Below are positions 52,568 through 62,064 of a stretch of 64,000 bases of DNA, one piece after another; position 1 is the stretch's first letter, and every line of letters begins with the position of its first letter. The DNA comes from RBG-16-49-21 sp040768125 (lineage in GTDB: Bacteria > Spirochaetota > UBA4802 > UBA5550). The translations under genes were made by a program, and so were the position numbers. The stretch is taken from NCBI GenBank assembly GCA_040768125.1, contig JAXGNG010000001.1, forward strand, positions 1,488,001 to 1,552,000, in the 5' to 3' direction. The notes below the pieces were generated by a model, which saw nothing but the letters and a program-made list of their open reading frames with translations, made no database searches and was not told the origin of the DNA.

Positions 52568-54511
52568 ATGAAGCCCTTTCCGAAACGGCGCATCGTTTTT
52601 CTCGCCCTCATGATCGCCCTCCAGGCGTTCACGGGGCTCCATTCCGCCTCGGTCCGCGAAATGGACCGGGCGGCCCAGGTCCATTTCGACAACAAGGAAT
52701 ACAACCAGGCCATTGGTCTCTGGCTCGGCTGCCTTGAAATCGAGCCCGATAACGAGCGGATCCAGCAGAAGATCGAGCTCGTCTACGAGATCAAGCAGAG
52801 GAAGGACCTTTCCTACCAGAAGGCGCGCCTTAATTACCGTATCGCCCGTAGAAAACTCGCCGCGGAGGAGGACAAGGAGCTGGAGCTCGGCATTTCCACG
52901 GGGAAAAACGCAATCAAGGACTACGTGATCGCCTACCGCCTCGATCCAAAGGACGGTGACATGCGGGACGCACTGGAGGACATGCGCAGGCTCGAGGAGG
53001 ATATTCGCACCGCCGAGGAAAAGCTCCGCCTTTCGCGGGTGATGCGGGAGCGCGTGGAGGCCCTGAAGGAGCAGGCCCGGACGGAGATGGCCCTGGCGGC
53101 CCCCGATTACGACAAGGCCCGGGATCTCTGGGTGAAGGTCCTCCGGTACGTTCCCCAGGACGTCGAGGCCATCGAGGGGAAGAGGAAGTGCGACCTGGCG
53201 ATCGAGAACCGCGTGCGGTACGAGCGTATACGGGCGGCCATGGCCCGGGGGATCGATTTCTTCGAGCGCAAGGAGTATGCCGCGGCGCGGGTGGAGTTCC
53301 AGCAGGTCCTGGCGGACGACCGGAGGCACCGCGACGCCAGGAGCTACCTTGAACAGATCGACGAGATCATTGAGGAGCGGCAGATGTATACCCAGCGCCT
53401 CCAGCAGGCCGAGGCATCGTACCGCTCCGGGATCGCAAACGTAAATAACAACAGGTTCGACGAGGCCAGGCAGGATTTCGAGACGAGCCTGGCCCTGATC
53501 AGGGATTACAAGGACGCCCGGCAGAGGATCGACGATCTTGACCGCCTGAAAAAGGACTACGATGCGCGGCAGCGCGCCCTGCGGCTCGAGCGGATCAACC
53601 GGAAGTTCCAGGAGGGTATCATCGCCTACACGAGGGGGCGGTACAGGGACGCCATCGACGCCCTGGTGGCCACGCTCAACCTTGACCGCAACAACCGCCA
53701 GGCCGATGAGTACCTGAGGCGGGCAAGGGAAGCCCTGCGGATCGAGGAGGAGGAAGAGGTTGACCGGAATTCCCCCTACTACGATATCGTGAATTCGTTC
53801 ATCGTGTCAGGGAGGAGCCTCTTCGAGAGGGGGGAGTACGCGGAATCGAAGAAGAAATGGGACAGCATACTCAGGCTTTTCCCCCATAATAAGATCGCGC
53901 GGGAGTACATCATCAAGTGCGACATGATGATGAACCCGGGAGAAAAGGACCGCGTGGTGGCCGCCAGGGTCATGGAGGGCAGGGAGCGCATGGAGAAAAA
54001 AGACTTCCGGAACGCCCTCAGGATATTCAATACAATTAAATCGATTGACAGAAACTACCCTGAGATCGACACTCTTATCGCCCGGGCGAACGCCGGACTG
54101 CGGGACGCCGGGGCCGCGGAGCTGGCCCCGGGTGAACGGGACGAGATAGAGCGGCGCTTCAGGACGGGCATGAACCTCTACCAGCGGGGGGGGCGGGAGA
54201 ACATCCAGCAGGCCCTGGGGCATTTCCGCTGGGTGGCCCAGAGGGACCCCGGGAACGTGAGGGCCGTCGTCACGGTGAACAAGATCGAATCTGAGCTGAG
54301 GATCGGGGTCCCCGCGGCGGAGCGCCAGGACACCCTGACGCCGAGGCAGCGCGAGCTGGTCAACAGGTATTATTACAACGGCATCAATCATTACACCAAC
54401 AACAATTTCCAGAAGGCGATCGAGGAGTGGCGCAAGGTCCTGACGATCGACCCGGGTAACGTGAAGGCCAGGAACAACATCAGGAAGGTGCTGGCCTTCA
54501 TGGAGCGCTAG
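52568..54511 (+). CDS. TPR-repeat exported protein
   Basis: 647 residues. Start at 52568 gives a signal peptide (KRRIVFLALMIALQAFTGLHSAS); an earlier GTG at 52529 would disrupt it. Throughout, tetratricopeptide repeats recur: AAQVHFDNKEYNQAIGLWLGCLEIEPDN, AMARGIDFFERKEYAAARVEFQQVL, EGIIAYTRGRYRDAIDALVATLNLD, GINHYTNNNFQKAIEEWRKVLTIDPG (parts only quoted by motif). Interspersed helical linkers. Acts as a protein-protein scaffold in the periplasm. 7 bp ahead of the SpoIIE gene, so probably co-transcribed. Confidence 0.9.
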   Translation: MKPFPKRRIVFLALMIALQAFTGLHSASVREMDRAAQVHFDNKEYNQAIGLWLGCLEIEPDNERIQQKIELVYEIKQRKDLSYQKARLNYRIARRKLAAEEDKELELGISTGKNAIKDYVIAYRLDPKDGDMRDALEDMRRLEEDIRTAEEKLRLSRVMRERVEALKEQARTEMALAAPDYDKARDLWVKVLRYVPQDVEAIEGKRKCDLAIENRVRYERIRAAMARGIDFFERKEYAAARVEFQQVLADDRRHRDARSYLEQIDEIIEERQMYTQRLQQAEASYRSGIANVNNNRFDEARQDFETSLALIRDYKDARQRIDDLDRLKKDYDARQRALRLERINRKFQEGIIAYTRGRYRDAIDALVATLNLDRNNRQADEYLRRAREALRIEEEEEVDRNSPYYDIVNSFIVSGRSLFERGEYAESKKKWDSILRLFPHNKIAREYIIKCDMMMNPGEKDRVVAARVMEGRERMEKKDFRNALRIFNTIKSIDRNYPEIDTLIARANAGLRDAGAAELAPGERDEIERRFRTGMNLYQRGGRENIQQALGHFRWVAQRDPGNVRAVVTVNKIESELRIGVPAAERQDTLTPRQRELVNRYYYNGINHYTNNNFQKAIEEWRKVLTIDPGNVKARNNIRKVLAFMER

Positions 54512-54518
54512 GGGAAAG

Positions 54519-56096
54519 ATGTCCGATTCAACTGTTCGAAAAACGCCGGCGGGCGAAGGCCCGCGGGAAGGGGGGGAACGACCCGGAGAGGGGGTCCGTT
54601 TCGGGATTCGCCTCAAGTTTTCCCTCGCCATCATCACCCTCGTTTCGGTCATCATTCTTTCCATTATCCTGTTCTTTGTCTGGCGGGAGACCGACCTCCT
54701 TAAGACGCAGATCATGCAGTCCGTGGAGCGGGAGACCGTCCACCTGGCGAACACCACGCAGCAGTCGATCGGGGTTGACGAGCTCTCCATGATAGCTGCC
54801 ATCAACGACCTGAAAAAGATCGAGTACATACGTTACGCCTTCGTCCTGGACCGGAACGATCTTATCGTCCACTACTTCGACCGCCGGGGCATGCGCGAAC
54901 CCGCGACACCCCTTGAGGACGGCGTTGCAAGGGGCCTGGGTGAGCGGGTGGAAAACCCCGATATCCGGATTGTCGAGGTCAGGGAAGCGGGAAATCCCCG
55001 GGGAAGGATCTACGATTTTTCCAGGACGGTTCTGAACAAGATCGATAAAAGAAAGATAGGATCGGTGATCATCGGTCTTTCCAACTCCGTGATCATTGAC
55101 GAGGTGGACCGCCTCCTCATGATTATCGTGCCCGTGGCCTTCCTGTTCCTTATCATTTCCATCGTCGGTTCGATCGTCCTCGCCAGCGTCATCATACGGC
55201 CCATCAAGTCGCTTTCCCGCGGCGCCGAGATCATCGGGGGGGGGAACCTGGACCACCGCATAGACATCTCGAGCCGCGACGAGCTCGGCCAGCTCGCCCG
55301 GGAGTTCAACCAGATGACGGCCCAGATCAAGGAGGCGCGGGAGCGGGAGATCGAAACCCGAATCATGGACGAGCAGATAGAAATGGCGAAGGAGATACAG
55401 GAGGGCCTGAACCCGACGGGGTTCTACAACGTCGGGGGGGTACAGATCAAGGGCTACAGCAAGGCGGCCCGCGGCGTCGGCGGCGATTATTTTGACTACA
55501 TCGATATTGACGCGGACAGGGTCGGGGCCCTCATCAGCGACGTGTCGGGCAAGGGCATTCCCGCCTCCCTGGTCATGGTCATGATCAGGACCGTGTTCAC
55601 GTCGTTCAAGACAAGGAAGGACGTGGAGTGCGCCAAGGTAGTGCGCGCGATCAACGACGCCCTCAGCGCGGAATTCGCCATCGACAAGTTCGCCACCCTC
55701 TTTTTCATGATCTACGACCGCGCCGGCGAGTACCTCTCGTTTTCAAACGCGGGCCACGGCCCCCTTTTCTGCTACCGGGCGTCGACGGGGTCGTGCACCG
55801 TCTCGAAGCTTGAAGGCATGCCCATCGGAATCGACGAGGAATCGGAGTACCGCCAGGCCAGGGTGCGGCTCGAGCGGGGTGATATCGTGGTTCTCTACAC
55901 GGACGGCGTCACGGAGATGAGGAACGAGAAGGGGGAGGAATACGGGATACGGCGCCTGAACGACCTTATCGTGGGAAACAGCCGGCTTAACGCCGAGGAG
56001 CTGGTCGATCTCGTGGTGGAGGATCTCGAGCGCTTCAGGGGCCAGGAGCCGCCCCACGACGATACCACCATCCTGGTGCTGAAGCGGGTTTCATAG
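54519..56096 (+). CDS. Membrane HAMP-SpoIIE (PP2C-type) serine phosphatase
   Basis: 525 residues. Helix (about 32-54), periplasmic sensor domain (about 55-185), helix (about 190-215), HAMP (about 215-275), then PP2C-like SpoIIE phosphatase with GVGGDYFDYIDID, ISDVSGKGIPASLVMVMI, SNAGHGPLFCYR and VLYTDGVTEMRNEKGEEYG; the Asp metal ligands are present. It would dephosphorylate a STAS protein; STAS genes occur 34 bp beyond its end (opposite strand) and elsewhere in the window. RBS GGGGAAAG. Confidence 0.93.
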   Translation: MSDSTVRKTPAGEGPREGGERPGEGVRFGIRLKFSLAIITLVSVIILSIILFFVWRETDLLKTQIMQSVERETVHLANTTQQSIGVDELSMIAAINDLKKIEYIRYAFVLDRNDLIVHYFDRRGMREPATPLEDGVARGLGERVENPDIRIVEVREAGNPRGRIYDFSRTVLNKIDKRKIGSVIIGLSNSVIIDEVDRLLMIIVPVAFLFLIISIVGSIVLASVIIRPIKSLSRGAEIIGGGNLDHRIDISSRDELGQLAREFNQMTAQIKEAREREIETRIMDEQIEMAKEIQEGLNPTGFYNVGGVQIKGYSKAARGVGGDYFDYIDIDADRVGALISDVSGKGIPASLVMVMIRTVFTSFKTRKDVECAKVVRAINDALSAEFAIDKFATLFFMIYDRAGEYLSFSNAGHGPLFCYRASTGSCTVSKLEGMPIGIDEESEYRQARVRLERGDIVVLYTDGVTEMRNEKGEEYGIRRLNDLIVGNSRLNAEELVDLVVEDLERFRGQEPPHDDTTILVLKRVS

Positions 56097-56102
56097 AGGG
56101 TG

Positions 56103-56120
56103 CCCGCCGGTGTCGGCGGG
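56103..56120. terminator. Hairpin between convergent genes
   Basis: CCCGCCG (56103-56109) pairs with CGGCGGG (56114-56120), loop GTGT, in the 33-bp gap between the SpoIIE and STAS genes. No T tract, so efficiency is uncertain. Confidence 0.5.
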
Positions 56121-56129
56121 GAAGGGCGG

Positions 56130-56453
56130 TCAGAGGATTTCATCCTCGGTTTCGTAGATTTTGAAGAACCGGTCAAGGGTGGCGAGCTTCAGTATGTTGA
56201 GCACGTCTTCGTGTATGTTCATGAGGGCAAATTTTCCGTTGTGCGCCCTCATTTTTTTCTGCCCCGCCACGAGTGCGCCGATGCCGGATGAATCCATGTA
56301 ATTGACGTTTTTCATGTCGACGATAACGCTCGGGTGACGGCCGTCCGTGATGCTGAAAAGGGCGCGCTTCAACTCGCTGACGTTGTACAGGTCAACCTCC
56401 CCGCTTACCTGAATTACCTTGTTGTCGCCGATGTCCTTGAATTCGATCTCCAT
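56130..56453 (-). CDS. STAS-domain anti-sigma factor antagonist
   Basis: 107 residues from the ATG at 56453, behind GGAGGAG. Single STAS domain: VIQVSGEVDLYNVSELKRAL, VIVDMKNVNYMDSSGIGALV with the phosphorylatable Ser of DSSGIG, and the C-terminal NIHEDVLNILKLATLDRFFKI. Ends facing the SpoIIE phosphatase gene, its most likely enzyme. Confidence 0.92.
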   Translation of the reverse strand: MEIEFKDIGDNKVIQVSGEVDLYNVSELKRALFSITDGRHPSVIVDMKNVNYMDSSGIGALVAGQKKMRAHNGKFALMNIHEDVLNILKLATLDRFFKIYETEDEIL

Positions 56454-56674
56454 CAACTCCTCCTGGACCTCCCGGGGCGATGTGCGCGGCACCGTTCCCG
56501 CGGGAACCCGCATACACTACCACGGGTGCCCGTTTTAGTAAAGCAGAAAAATCAGACAGCCCTTCGCGCCCTACCACGGGCGGGTCCCTCCGCCGGCCCC
56601 ACGCTGATTCTGCCGGGGCACGGGCCGCATCCCGGGCGGATTGAGTCGTATGCCATAAGTATTGGCTGCCATGA

Positions 56675-58057
56675 TTATAAATCAAGAAATAATTTATCAA
56701 TAAACTCAGAAAGGTCAAGAAAATTATTGACCTCGCGCATTTCGTCGCAGTGATCCCGGTAAAGATACGCGATGCTGTCGGCCCAGTTCCAGAGGTGGCT
56801 ACGGTCCGGGTTGAGCCAGAGGACGTTCCGCGCGCGCTCCTTCATGCGCGTGAAGGCGTGCATCCCCGGGTCCTGGTAGTTGTTCCTCCCGTCACCCAGT
56901 ATCAGCACCGTGGTCTTCCGGGTAAGTGAGTCGCTGTAGTTCTTCATGAACTGGTCAAAGCACCGGCCGTAATTGCTCCCCCAGCCGTAGGTGAAACTGG
57001 TGTCCTCGAAAATTGAATTCAGCGCCCGTTCAGGGTCCATTTCCATGAAGAGGGGGGTTATTTCCACCATGTTGCTGATAAAGGCGAAGGTGCGCACCTT
57101 GGAGAAGAGGCCCTGGAGGGTGTAGGTGAGGAGGAGCATGAAACGGGAGTACTGGTTGACGGAGCCGGAGATGTCGCAGAGGACCACGAGCTGGGGACGG
57201 TCGATTTTTCGATCCTTCCGGAACAGCCTGAAGGGGACCCCCCCGTACTGGAGGCTCGTGCGGAGGGTGCGCTTGATGTCGATGCCCCCGTGCTTCACGC
57301 GCTTTTTCCTCAGGCTTATCCGGTTCTTGAGCTTCTGGCCGAAGCGCCTGATGAGCTCGCGCATCTCCCGTATCTCTTCCGGGGTGATCTGGTAGATGTG
57401 CTTGGTGAGGAGATATTCCTCGCGGTCCCTGATCCTGGTGCCGATCTGCCTCTCGGACCGGCGCTTTTCAATCAGGGAAGCGATGGCCCCCTCGAGGCCG
57501 TCCCGCCCCTCCTGTTCCCCGTCGTCGCCGCCCCTGCCTCCCCGTGCCCGCGCCCGGGACCGGACGTTCATCAGCATGCCCCCCGCGCCCCCGGCCGATT
57601 CGCTCTGCGCGAGCTCCTCGAAGAAGAGGTTGAGGATCTGCTCGGTGGTCTGCCCGAATAGGAGCTCGTCGGGAAGACCGTCGACGAAATCGGCGAGGGC
57701 CTTTTCGACTTCCGCGACATCCCCGCCCGTCATGGCGGCGCGTTCCCGGATCGCCTCCCGGGAGGCGAGGTCGCGAAAGGCGTCGACGGCGTCGACCTGG
57801 GCGTCGCCGCTTCCCTGGAAGAAGGCGTCGAAGCATCGGTCGAAGACGGGAATGTCGGTGTAGTCCTTGACCAGGGTGGTCTTCAGGGCCTGGCGGAACA
57901 CCGGCTTGTCCAGGATGGAGATATGGGGGAGCGCGCCGAAAAGGGAGAGCGCCTCGTCGGATGATATGCGGACCCCGGCCTCCCTGAGGACACCCATGAA
58001 ATCATGGAGCCGTTCCCGGATCGCCGGTATCCCGCCTGTCGTGCCCGTGGCGTCCAT
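56675..58057 (-). CDS. VWA-domain protein of the CoxE type, MoxR partner
   Basis: 460 residues. N-terminal helical part, a charged Gly/Arg-rich linker (about 165-195, SRARARGGRGGDDGEQEG), and a C-terminal von Willebrand A domain with the MIDAS start VVLCDISGSVNQYS. MoxR ATPases and such VWA proteins commonly work as a metal-dependent chaperone pair; the MoxR gene lies 5 bp upstream. Target unknown. The 220-bp gap below it (56454-56674) shows nothing I can name. Confidence 0.85.
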   Translation of the reverse strand: MDATGTTGGIPAIRERLHDFMGVLREAGVRISSDEALSLFGALPHISILDKPVFRQALKTTLVKDYTDIPVFDRCFDAFFQGSGDAQVDAVDAFRDLASREAIRERAAMTGGDVAEVEKALADFVDGLPDELLFGQTTEQILNLFFEELAQSESAGGAGGMLMNVRSRARARGGRGGDDGEQEGRDGLEGAIASLIEKRRSERQIGTRIRDREEYLLTKHIYQITPEEIREMRELIRRFGQKLKNRISLRKKRVKHGGIDIKRTLRTSLQYGGVPFRLFRKDRKIDRPQLVVLCDISGSVNQYSRFMLLLTYTLQGLFSKVRTFAFISNMVEITPLFMEMDPERALNSIFEDTSFTYGWGSNYGRCFDQFMKNYSDSLTRKTTVLILGDGRNNYQDPGMHAFTRMKERARNVLWLNPDRSHLWNWADSIAYLYRDHCDEMREVNNFLDLSEFIDKLFLDL

Positions 58058-58062
58058 TGCCG

Positions 58063-58971
58063 TCAGTGCAAAAAGAGGTTCTTCGAGTTCTTCTTCGCCA
58101 GCTCGATGTCTTTTTCGTATTTCAGTATCAGGTTGAGCGTCTCGACGGCGACGTCGTGGGTGAGGTCCTGTATCCCCAGGATCACCAGCGCCCTGGCCCA
58201 GTCAAGGGTCTCGCTGATGCTGGGGTCCTTCTTCAACTGGAGCTCGCGGATCCTGTGGACGGCGCGCACCACCTCGACGCGGAGGTTCTCGCCGCATTCC
58301 GGGACCTTGAGCGACACGATCCTCTCCTCGAGTTCCCTTGCCGGGTAGTCGATGTAGAGGTGGAGGCAGCGGCGCTTCAGGGCGTCGGACATCTCCCGCG
58401 CGTTGTTGGAGGTGAGAAACACGAAGGGCTTGATGTCGGCCCGCACGGTCCCTATCTCCGGTATGCTCACCTGGAAGTCCGAGAGCACCTCGAGGAGAAA
58501 GGCCTCGAACTCGGAATCGGATTTGTCGATTTCGTCGATTAAAAGAAGGGATCGGTTCGACCCGGTGATCGCCTTCAGGATGGGGCGCGGCAGGAGGAAC
58601 TTGCTGGAGAAGAAGACGTCCTCCTCGCGGGTGAGCCTCTCGACCGCCATCGACAGGGTGGATTCCTTTTCCATGATCGAGGAGAGCTTGTCCTTCAGTA
58701 TCTGCGTGTAGAGAAGCTGCTTGGCGTATTCCCATTCGTAGAGGGCCTTCGATTCGTCAAGGCCCTCGTAGCACTGGAGGCGGATCAGGTCCATCCCCAG
58801 GGCGGAGGCGATGCACTTGCCGAGCTCGGTCTTCCCCACGCCGGCGGGACCCTCCACCAGGATCGGCTTCTCCATCTTCAGGGCCAGGTAGACCGTCGTG
58901 GCGATCTCTTCCGAAGCGATGTAGTTCTGCCGGGCGAGGGAGTCGATTGTTTCCTTCACGTTGTCGAACAT
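58063..58971 (-). CDS. MoxR-family AAA+ ATPase
   Basis: 302 residues. Walker A GPAGVGKTEL (about 40-49), Walker B SLLLIDEIDKSD, sensor FLTSNNAREMSDALKRRC with the arginine finger position. Forms rings that remodel protein assemblies with a VWA partner, here the next gene 5 bp on. ATP-binding residues are complete. Confidence 0.92.
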   Translation of the reverse strand: MFDNVKETIDSLARQNYIASEEIATTVYLALKMEKPILVEGPAGVGKTELGKCIASALGMDLIRLQCYEGLDESKALYEWEYAKQLLYTQILKDKLSSIMEKESTLSMAVERLTREEDVFFSSKFLLPRPILKAITGSNRSLLLIDEIDKSDSEFEAFLLEVLSDFQVSIPEIGTVRADIKPFVFLTSNNAREMSDALKRRCLHLYIDYPARELEERIVSLKVPECGENLRVEVVRAVHRIRELQLKKDPSISETLDWARALVILGIQDLTHDVAVETLNLILKYEKDIELAKKNSKNLFLH

Positions 58972-59061
58972 GGTGCCATAGTGCCCGCCGCGGCGTTGTT
59001 GGCAAGGAATTAATTCCGGGGAGGGATAATTTCCGGGGATGACCGCGTGGCCCGGCGTGCC

Positions 59062-59673
59062 TCAGAGCCGTTTCAGCTCCTCCTCGCAGGTCCGTATCCG
59101 GTCCCTGAGAAGCCCCAGGGCCTCATCGGAGGACTTCCTGTCCTCCTCGCTTTCGTTGACTTCCCGGTAGCCCTCGATGAGCTCAGCCTTCTCCTCGAAG
59201 AATTCCTTTTTTAGTTCCCAGAGCCTTCTCCTCTGTTCGATCGAGGCGCTGCCGTATTTCGCGAGGGCGGCGTACTGGAGGATCTCCCGTATCCGCTCCA
59301 TGTGAAGGCCGACCGACTCCTTCGAGGTCCCCATGGGCAGGAGGAGCTCCGGGGGAAGGTTTTCCGCGGTGGCGAAGCGCCCGATGAGGTCCATCATCTC
59401 CCTCGTCAGGGCCCCGGGACTGTCGCGTTCCTCCGGGCGGCGGCGGTATTCTCCCGTGTCATCCATGCCGGAAAAGAGCCGGGGAAAGAAGTCCCATCTT
59501 CCTCCGTCATCGGCCGGGGTACCCGCCGCGCCGGTTCCATGGGCCGAATTTTCCGATGCGCTCTCCCCGGTCTCCGGCGCCTTTCTTCCTTCCCGGGAGG
59601 GAATGACGAGAATGAGAACGAGGGCCCCGAGCACAGCCGCGGCGAGGATGATGATCGCTTTTTTCCCGGTCAT
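59062..59673 (-). CDS. Membrane-anchored helical protein beside lipase; possible foldase
   Basis: 203 residues from the ATG at 59673 (MTGKKAIIILAAAVLGALV). N-terminal anchor helix (about 6-24), a Gly/Ser/Ala/Pro linker (about 30-55), then helical sequence including RWDFFPRLFSG and a long charged helix (ELKKEFFEEKAELIEGYREV). This layout resembles lipase-specific foldases (Lif): N-anchor, flexible linker, extended helical clamp. It is smaller than usual Lif proteins (about 340) and no exact Lif motif is seen. It starts 107 bp after the lipase stop, same strand. Confidence 0.6.
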   Translation of the reverse strand: MTGKKAIIILAAAVLGALVLILVIPSREGRKAPETGESASENSAHGTGAAGTPADDGGRWDFFPRLFSGMDDTGEYRRRPEERDSPGALTREMMDLIGRFATAENLPPELLLPMGTSKESVGLHMERIREILQYAALAKYGSASIEQRRRLWELKKEFFEEKAELIEGYREVNESEEDRKSSDEALGLLRDRIRTCEEELKRL

Positions 59674-59780
59674 GGATGGATCCTGTCGCGACGGGGGCGT
59701 TCCGTCAAGACAAATCCCCACGCGCGATCACCCCCGGGCGCGGGGGTGATCGAATGATGGGGATCGTGCCTTGCGGCCGT

Positions 59781-60611
59781 CTATCTCAGGTAGGACGCAG
59801 CCTTGGTGGCCACGTCGGATTTCGTTACCAGTTCCATGTGGTCGTAGGACCAGAAGGTGGCGACATGGGTGGCGCCGGAGATCTGCTCGTCCCCCCGGGC
59901 AACCGCCCCGTCGCTGTCCTTCCAGTAGATCGTGAAGAGGATGTCCCACCCGACCTGGAGCTCGCCGCCCCATCCCCAGCAGTCCCAGCCGTCGCCGTCA
60001 CCTGCGATGGTGTAGATCCTGCCTCCGTCCGCCAGGGGAGCGCCGCTCACGGGATAGGCCGGGTTGAAGGTGTTCTTCACGTAGCTGGGGGTCAGCTGCT
60101 TGGTCGCCGCGGTGGCGCCAACGAAGAACGCCAGCCACTGCCCGGAATTGGCCAGGGGCGATCCCTTGTGGGGCGTCCCCAGAGTGACCAGGCCCGCGAC
60201 GGTGTAGGGGAAGCGCTTGATATAGCACCGGGACACCAGGCCCCCCATGCTGTGGGCGATGATGTTGAACTTCGCGCTCAGGCCGTATGACTGCTGGAGC
60301 TTGAGGATCTTTGTCCTCATGAGGGATGCCTGTGTGTAAATCGTGTCGTCGCCCGCGGAATAGTCATTCTCGCCGCAGAAGTAGATGGTTCGTCCGCCGA
60401 TGGAGCGCGTCCAGACCCTGGTGGATTCGTTGGTAAAGATGACGTAGACGTTCCCGGAACCCCATTTTTCGGCGCATTTCCCCAGGAAGGCGTCGCTCCA
60501 CTGGTGCTTGTTGGTGAGGCCGTGAAGCAGGACGAGATCATAGGTTTTTGCCGATGCGGCCATGGAGGCCATCAGGATCAGACCGGCTGCCAGAATCATG
60601 ATTTTTTTCAT
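59781..60611 (-). CDS. Secreted lipase-type alpha/beta hydrolase
   Basis: 276 residues with a signal peptide (MKKIMILAAGLILMASMAASA). Oxyanion LVLLHGLTNK, nucleophile elbow IIAHSMGGLVS with Ser121, TLGTPHKGSPLAN (typical of family I lipases), candidate catalytic His in YDHMELVT. Resembles the lipase at 12626 in fold but is shorter and not a close copy. TATAAT lies upstream (on the minus strand near 60651) without a clear -35. The following gene may encode its foldase. Confidence 0.85.
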   Translation of the reverse strand: MKKIMILAAGLILMASMAASAKTYDLVLLHGLTNKHQWSDAFLGKCAEKWGSGNVYVIFTNESTRVWTRSIGGRTIYFCGENDYSAGDDTIYTQASLMRTKILKLQQSYGLSAKFNIIAHSMGGLVSRCYIKRFPYTVAGLVTLGTPHKGSPLANSGQWLAFFVGATAATKQLTPSYVKNTFNPAYPVSGAPLADGGRIYTIAGDGDGWDCWGWGGELQVGWDILFTIYWKDSDGAVARGDEQISGATHVATFWSYDHMELVTKSDVATKAASYLR

Positions 60612-60771
60612 AGTTTACAAAACCTCACACATCTAACAATTTGTCTATTTATTATAAAACAAACCGTCCAGCCGGTATGTTTTATTGAGGATAATATACA
60701 GTCCAGATAATTGGTCGTCGACAAAAAAAATGAACCGGGAGAAAAAAAGAAGAAGTTATGTCACCGACCCG

Positions 60772-61974
60772 TCACCTCTTCTTCGAGAGCAGCGCCTCAA
60801 CCCTGAGGGGGAGGCCGTAGATCCTGAGGAATCCCGTGGCATCCTTCTGGTCGTAAAGCGAACTCGCGTCGAACGTGGCGATATCCGGCTCGTAGAGGGT
60901 GACCGGGGATTTCCTCCCCACGGCCATGCAGGAGCCCTTGTAGAGCTTCACCCGCACAGTGCCGGTGACGTTCTCCTGGGTGGTGTCGATGAAGGCGTCC
61001 AGGGCCTCTCGCTTTCTCGTGAACCAGAGGCCGTAGTAAACGAGCTCGGCGTATTCGTGGGCCAGGCGGTCCTTGAGGTGCTGGGTGGCGCGGTCAAGGG
61101 TGATCGACTCAAGGTCCCGGTGCGCCACGTGGAGCACCGTCCCCGCCGGGGTTTCGTACACCCCGCGAGACTTGATGCCCACCAGGCGGTTCTCCACGAT
61201 GTCGATCCTTCCGACGCCGTTCTCCCCGGCGACGCGGTTGAGCCGCCTCATCAGCTCCACGGGAGGGAGTTTCGAGCCGTCAAGGGATACGGGGACGCCC
61301 TTTTCGAATCCGATCTCGACATAGGTCGGAGTATCCGGCGCCTTCCGGGGCGAGGTCGTCAGGAGGAACATATCCTCGTTCGCCTCGTTGTACGGGTCCT
61401 CGAGTATCCCCCCCTCGTAGGAGATGTGGAGGATGTTCCTGTCCATGCTGTAGGGCTTGTCCTTGGTCACCGGCACGGGTATGCCGTGCTTCTCCGCGTA
61501 ATCGAAAAGCTTGGAGCGCGAGTCAAGGTCCCAGACACGCCAGGGGGCGATGATATTCAGTTCAGGTGCCAGGGCCATGTAGGTCATCTCGAAACGGACC
61601 TGGTCGTTTCCCTTTCCGGTGGAGCCGTGGCACACGGCGTCGGCCTTTTCCTTCAGGGCGATCTCCACCTGGCGCTTGGCGATGATCGGTCTTGCCAGGG
61701 AGGTGCCGAGGAGGTAGCGGTTTTCATAGATGGCGTTCGCCTTGATGGCCCTGAACACGTAGCCGGTGACGAACTCATCTTTCAGGTCCTCGATATAGCA
61801 TTTGCTCGCGCCGGTCTTCCTGGCTTTCTCCTCCAGGCCGTCGAGCTCCTCTTCCTGGCCCACGTCCGCGGCGACGCAGACGACCTCGCAGCCGTAGGTC
61901 TCGATGAGCCATTTCACGATGATGGAGGTGTCGAGCCCTCCCGAGTAGGCAAGCACGACTTTTTTTATGTCCAT
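60772..61974 (-). CDS. argG: Argininosuccinate synthase
   Basis: 400 residues from the ATG at 61974 behind GAGGTG. It joins citrulline and aspartate with ATP in arginine synthesis. Motifs: the P-loop-like VVLAYSGGLDTSIIV at the start, GSTGKGNDQVRFE, APWR, GRKSP near the end. No argH is adjacent. An IS30 element lies 91 bp upstream, separating argG from its former upstream region; no convincing promoter remains in that short gap. Confidence 0.96.
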   Translation of the reverse strand: MDIKKVVLAYSGGLDTSIIVKWLIETYGCEVVCVAADVGQEEELDGLEEKARKTGASKCYIEDLKDEFVTGYVFRAIKANAIYENRYLLGTSLARPIIAKRQVEIALKEKADAVCHGSTGKGNDQVRFEMTYMALAPELNIIAPWRVWDLDSRSKLFDYAEKHGIPVPVTKDKPYSMDRNILHISYEGGILEDPYNEANEDMFLLTTSPRKAPDTPTYVEIGFEKGVPVSLDGSKLPPVELMRRLNRVAGENGVGRIDIVENRLVGIKSRGVYETPAGTVLHVAHRDLESITLDRATQHLKDRLAHEYAELVYYGLWFTRKREALDAFIDTTQENVTGTVRVKLYKGSCMAVGRKSPVTLYEPDIATFDASSLYDQKDATGFLRIYGLPLRVEALLSKKR

Positions 61975-62064
61975 GACGCACCTCGCTGGTTTCGGATACA
62001 GGGCAAGGATGCCCATGGGGGGTTTTTTTTCAATGAAAAAAAAGCGTCCCCCGGGGCGGAATAC

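Noticed and set aside
60612..60720. GTAAAC-type operator at the second lipase, as at the first
   Set aside because: Only a half-site (GTAAAC near the start codon) is present, with no paired arm.
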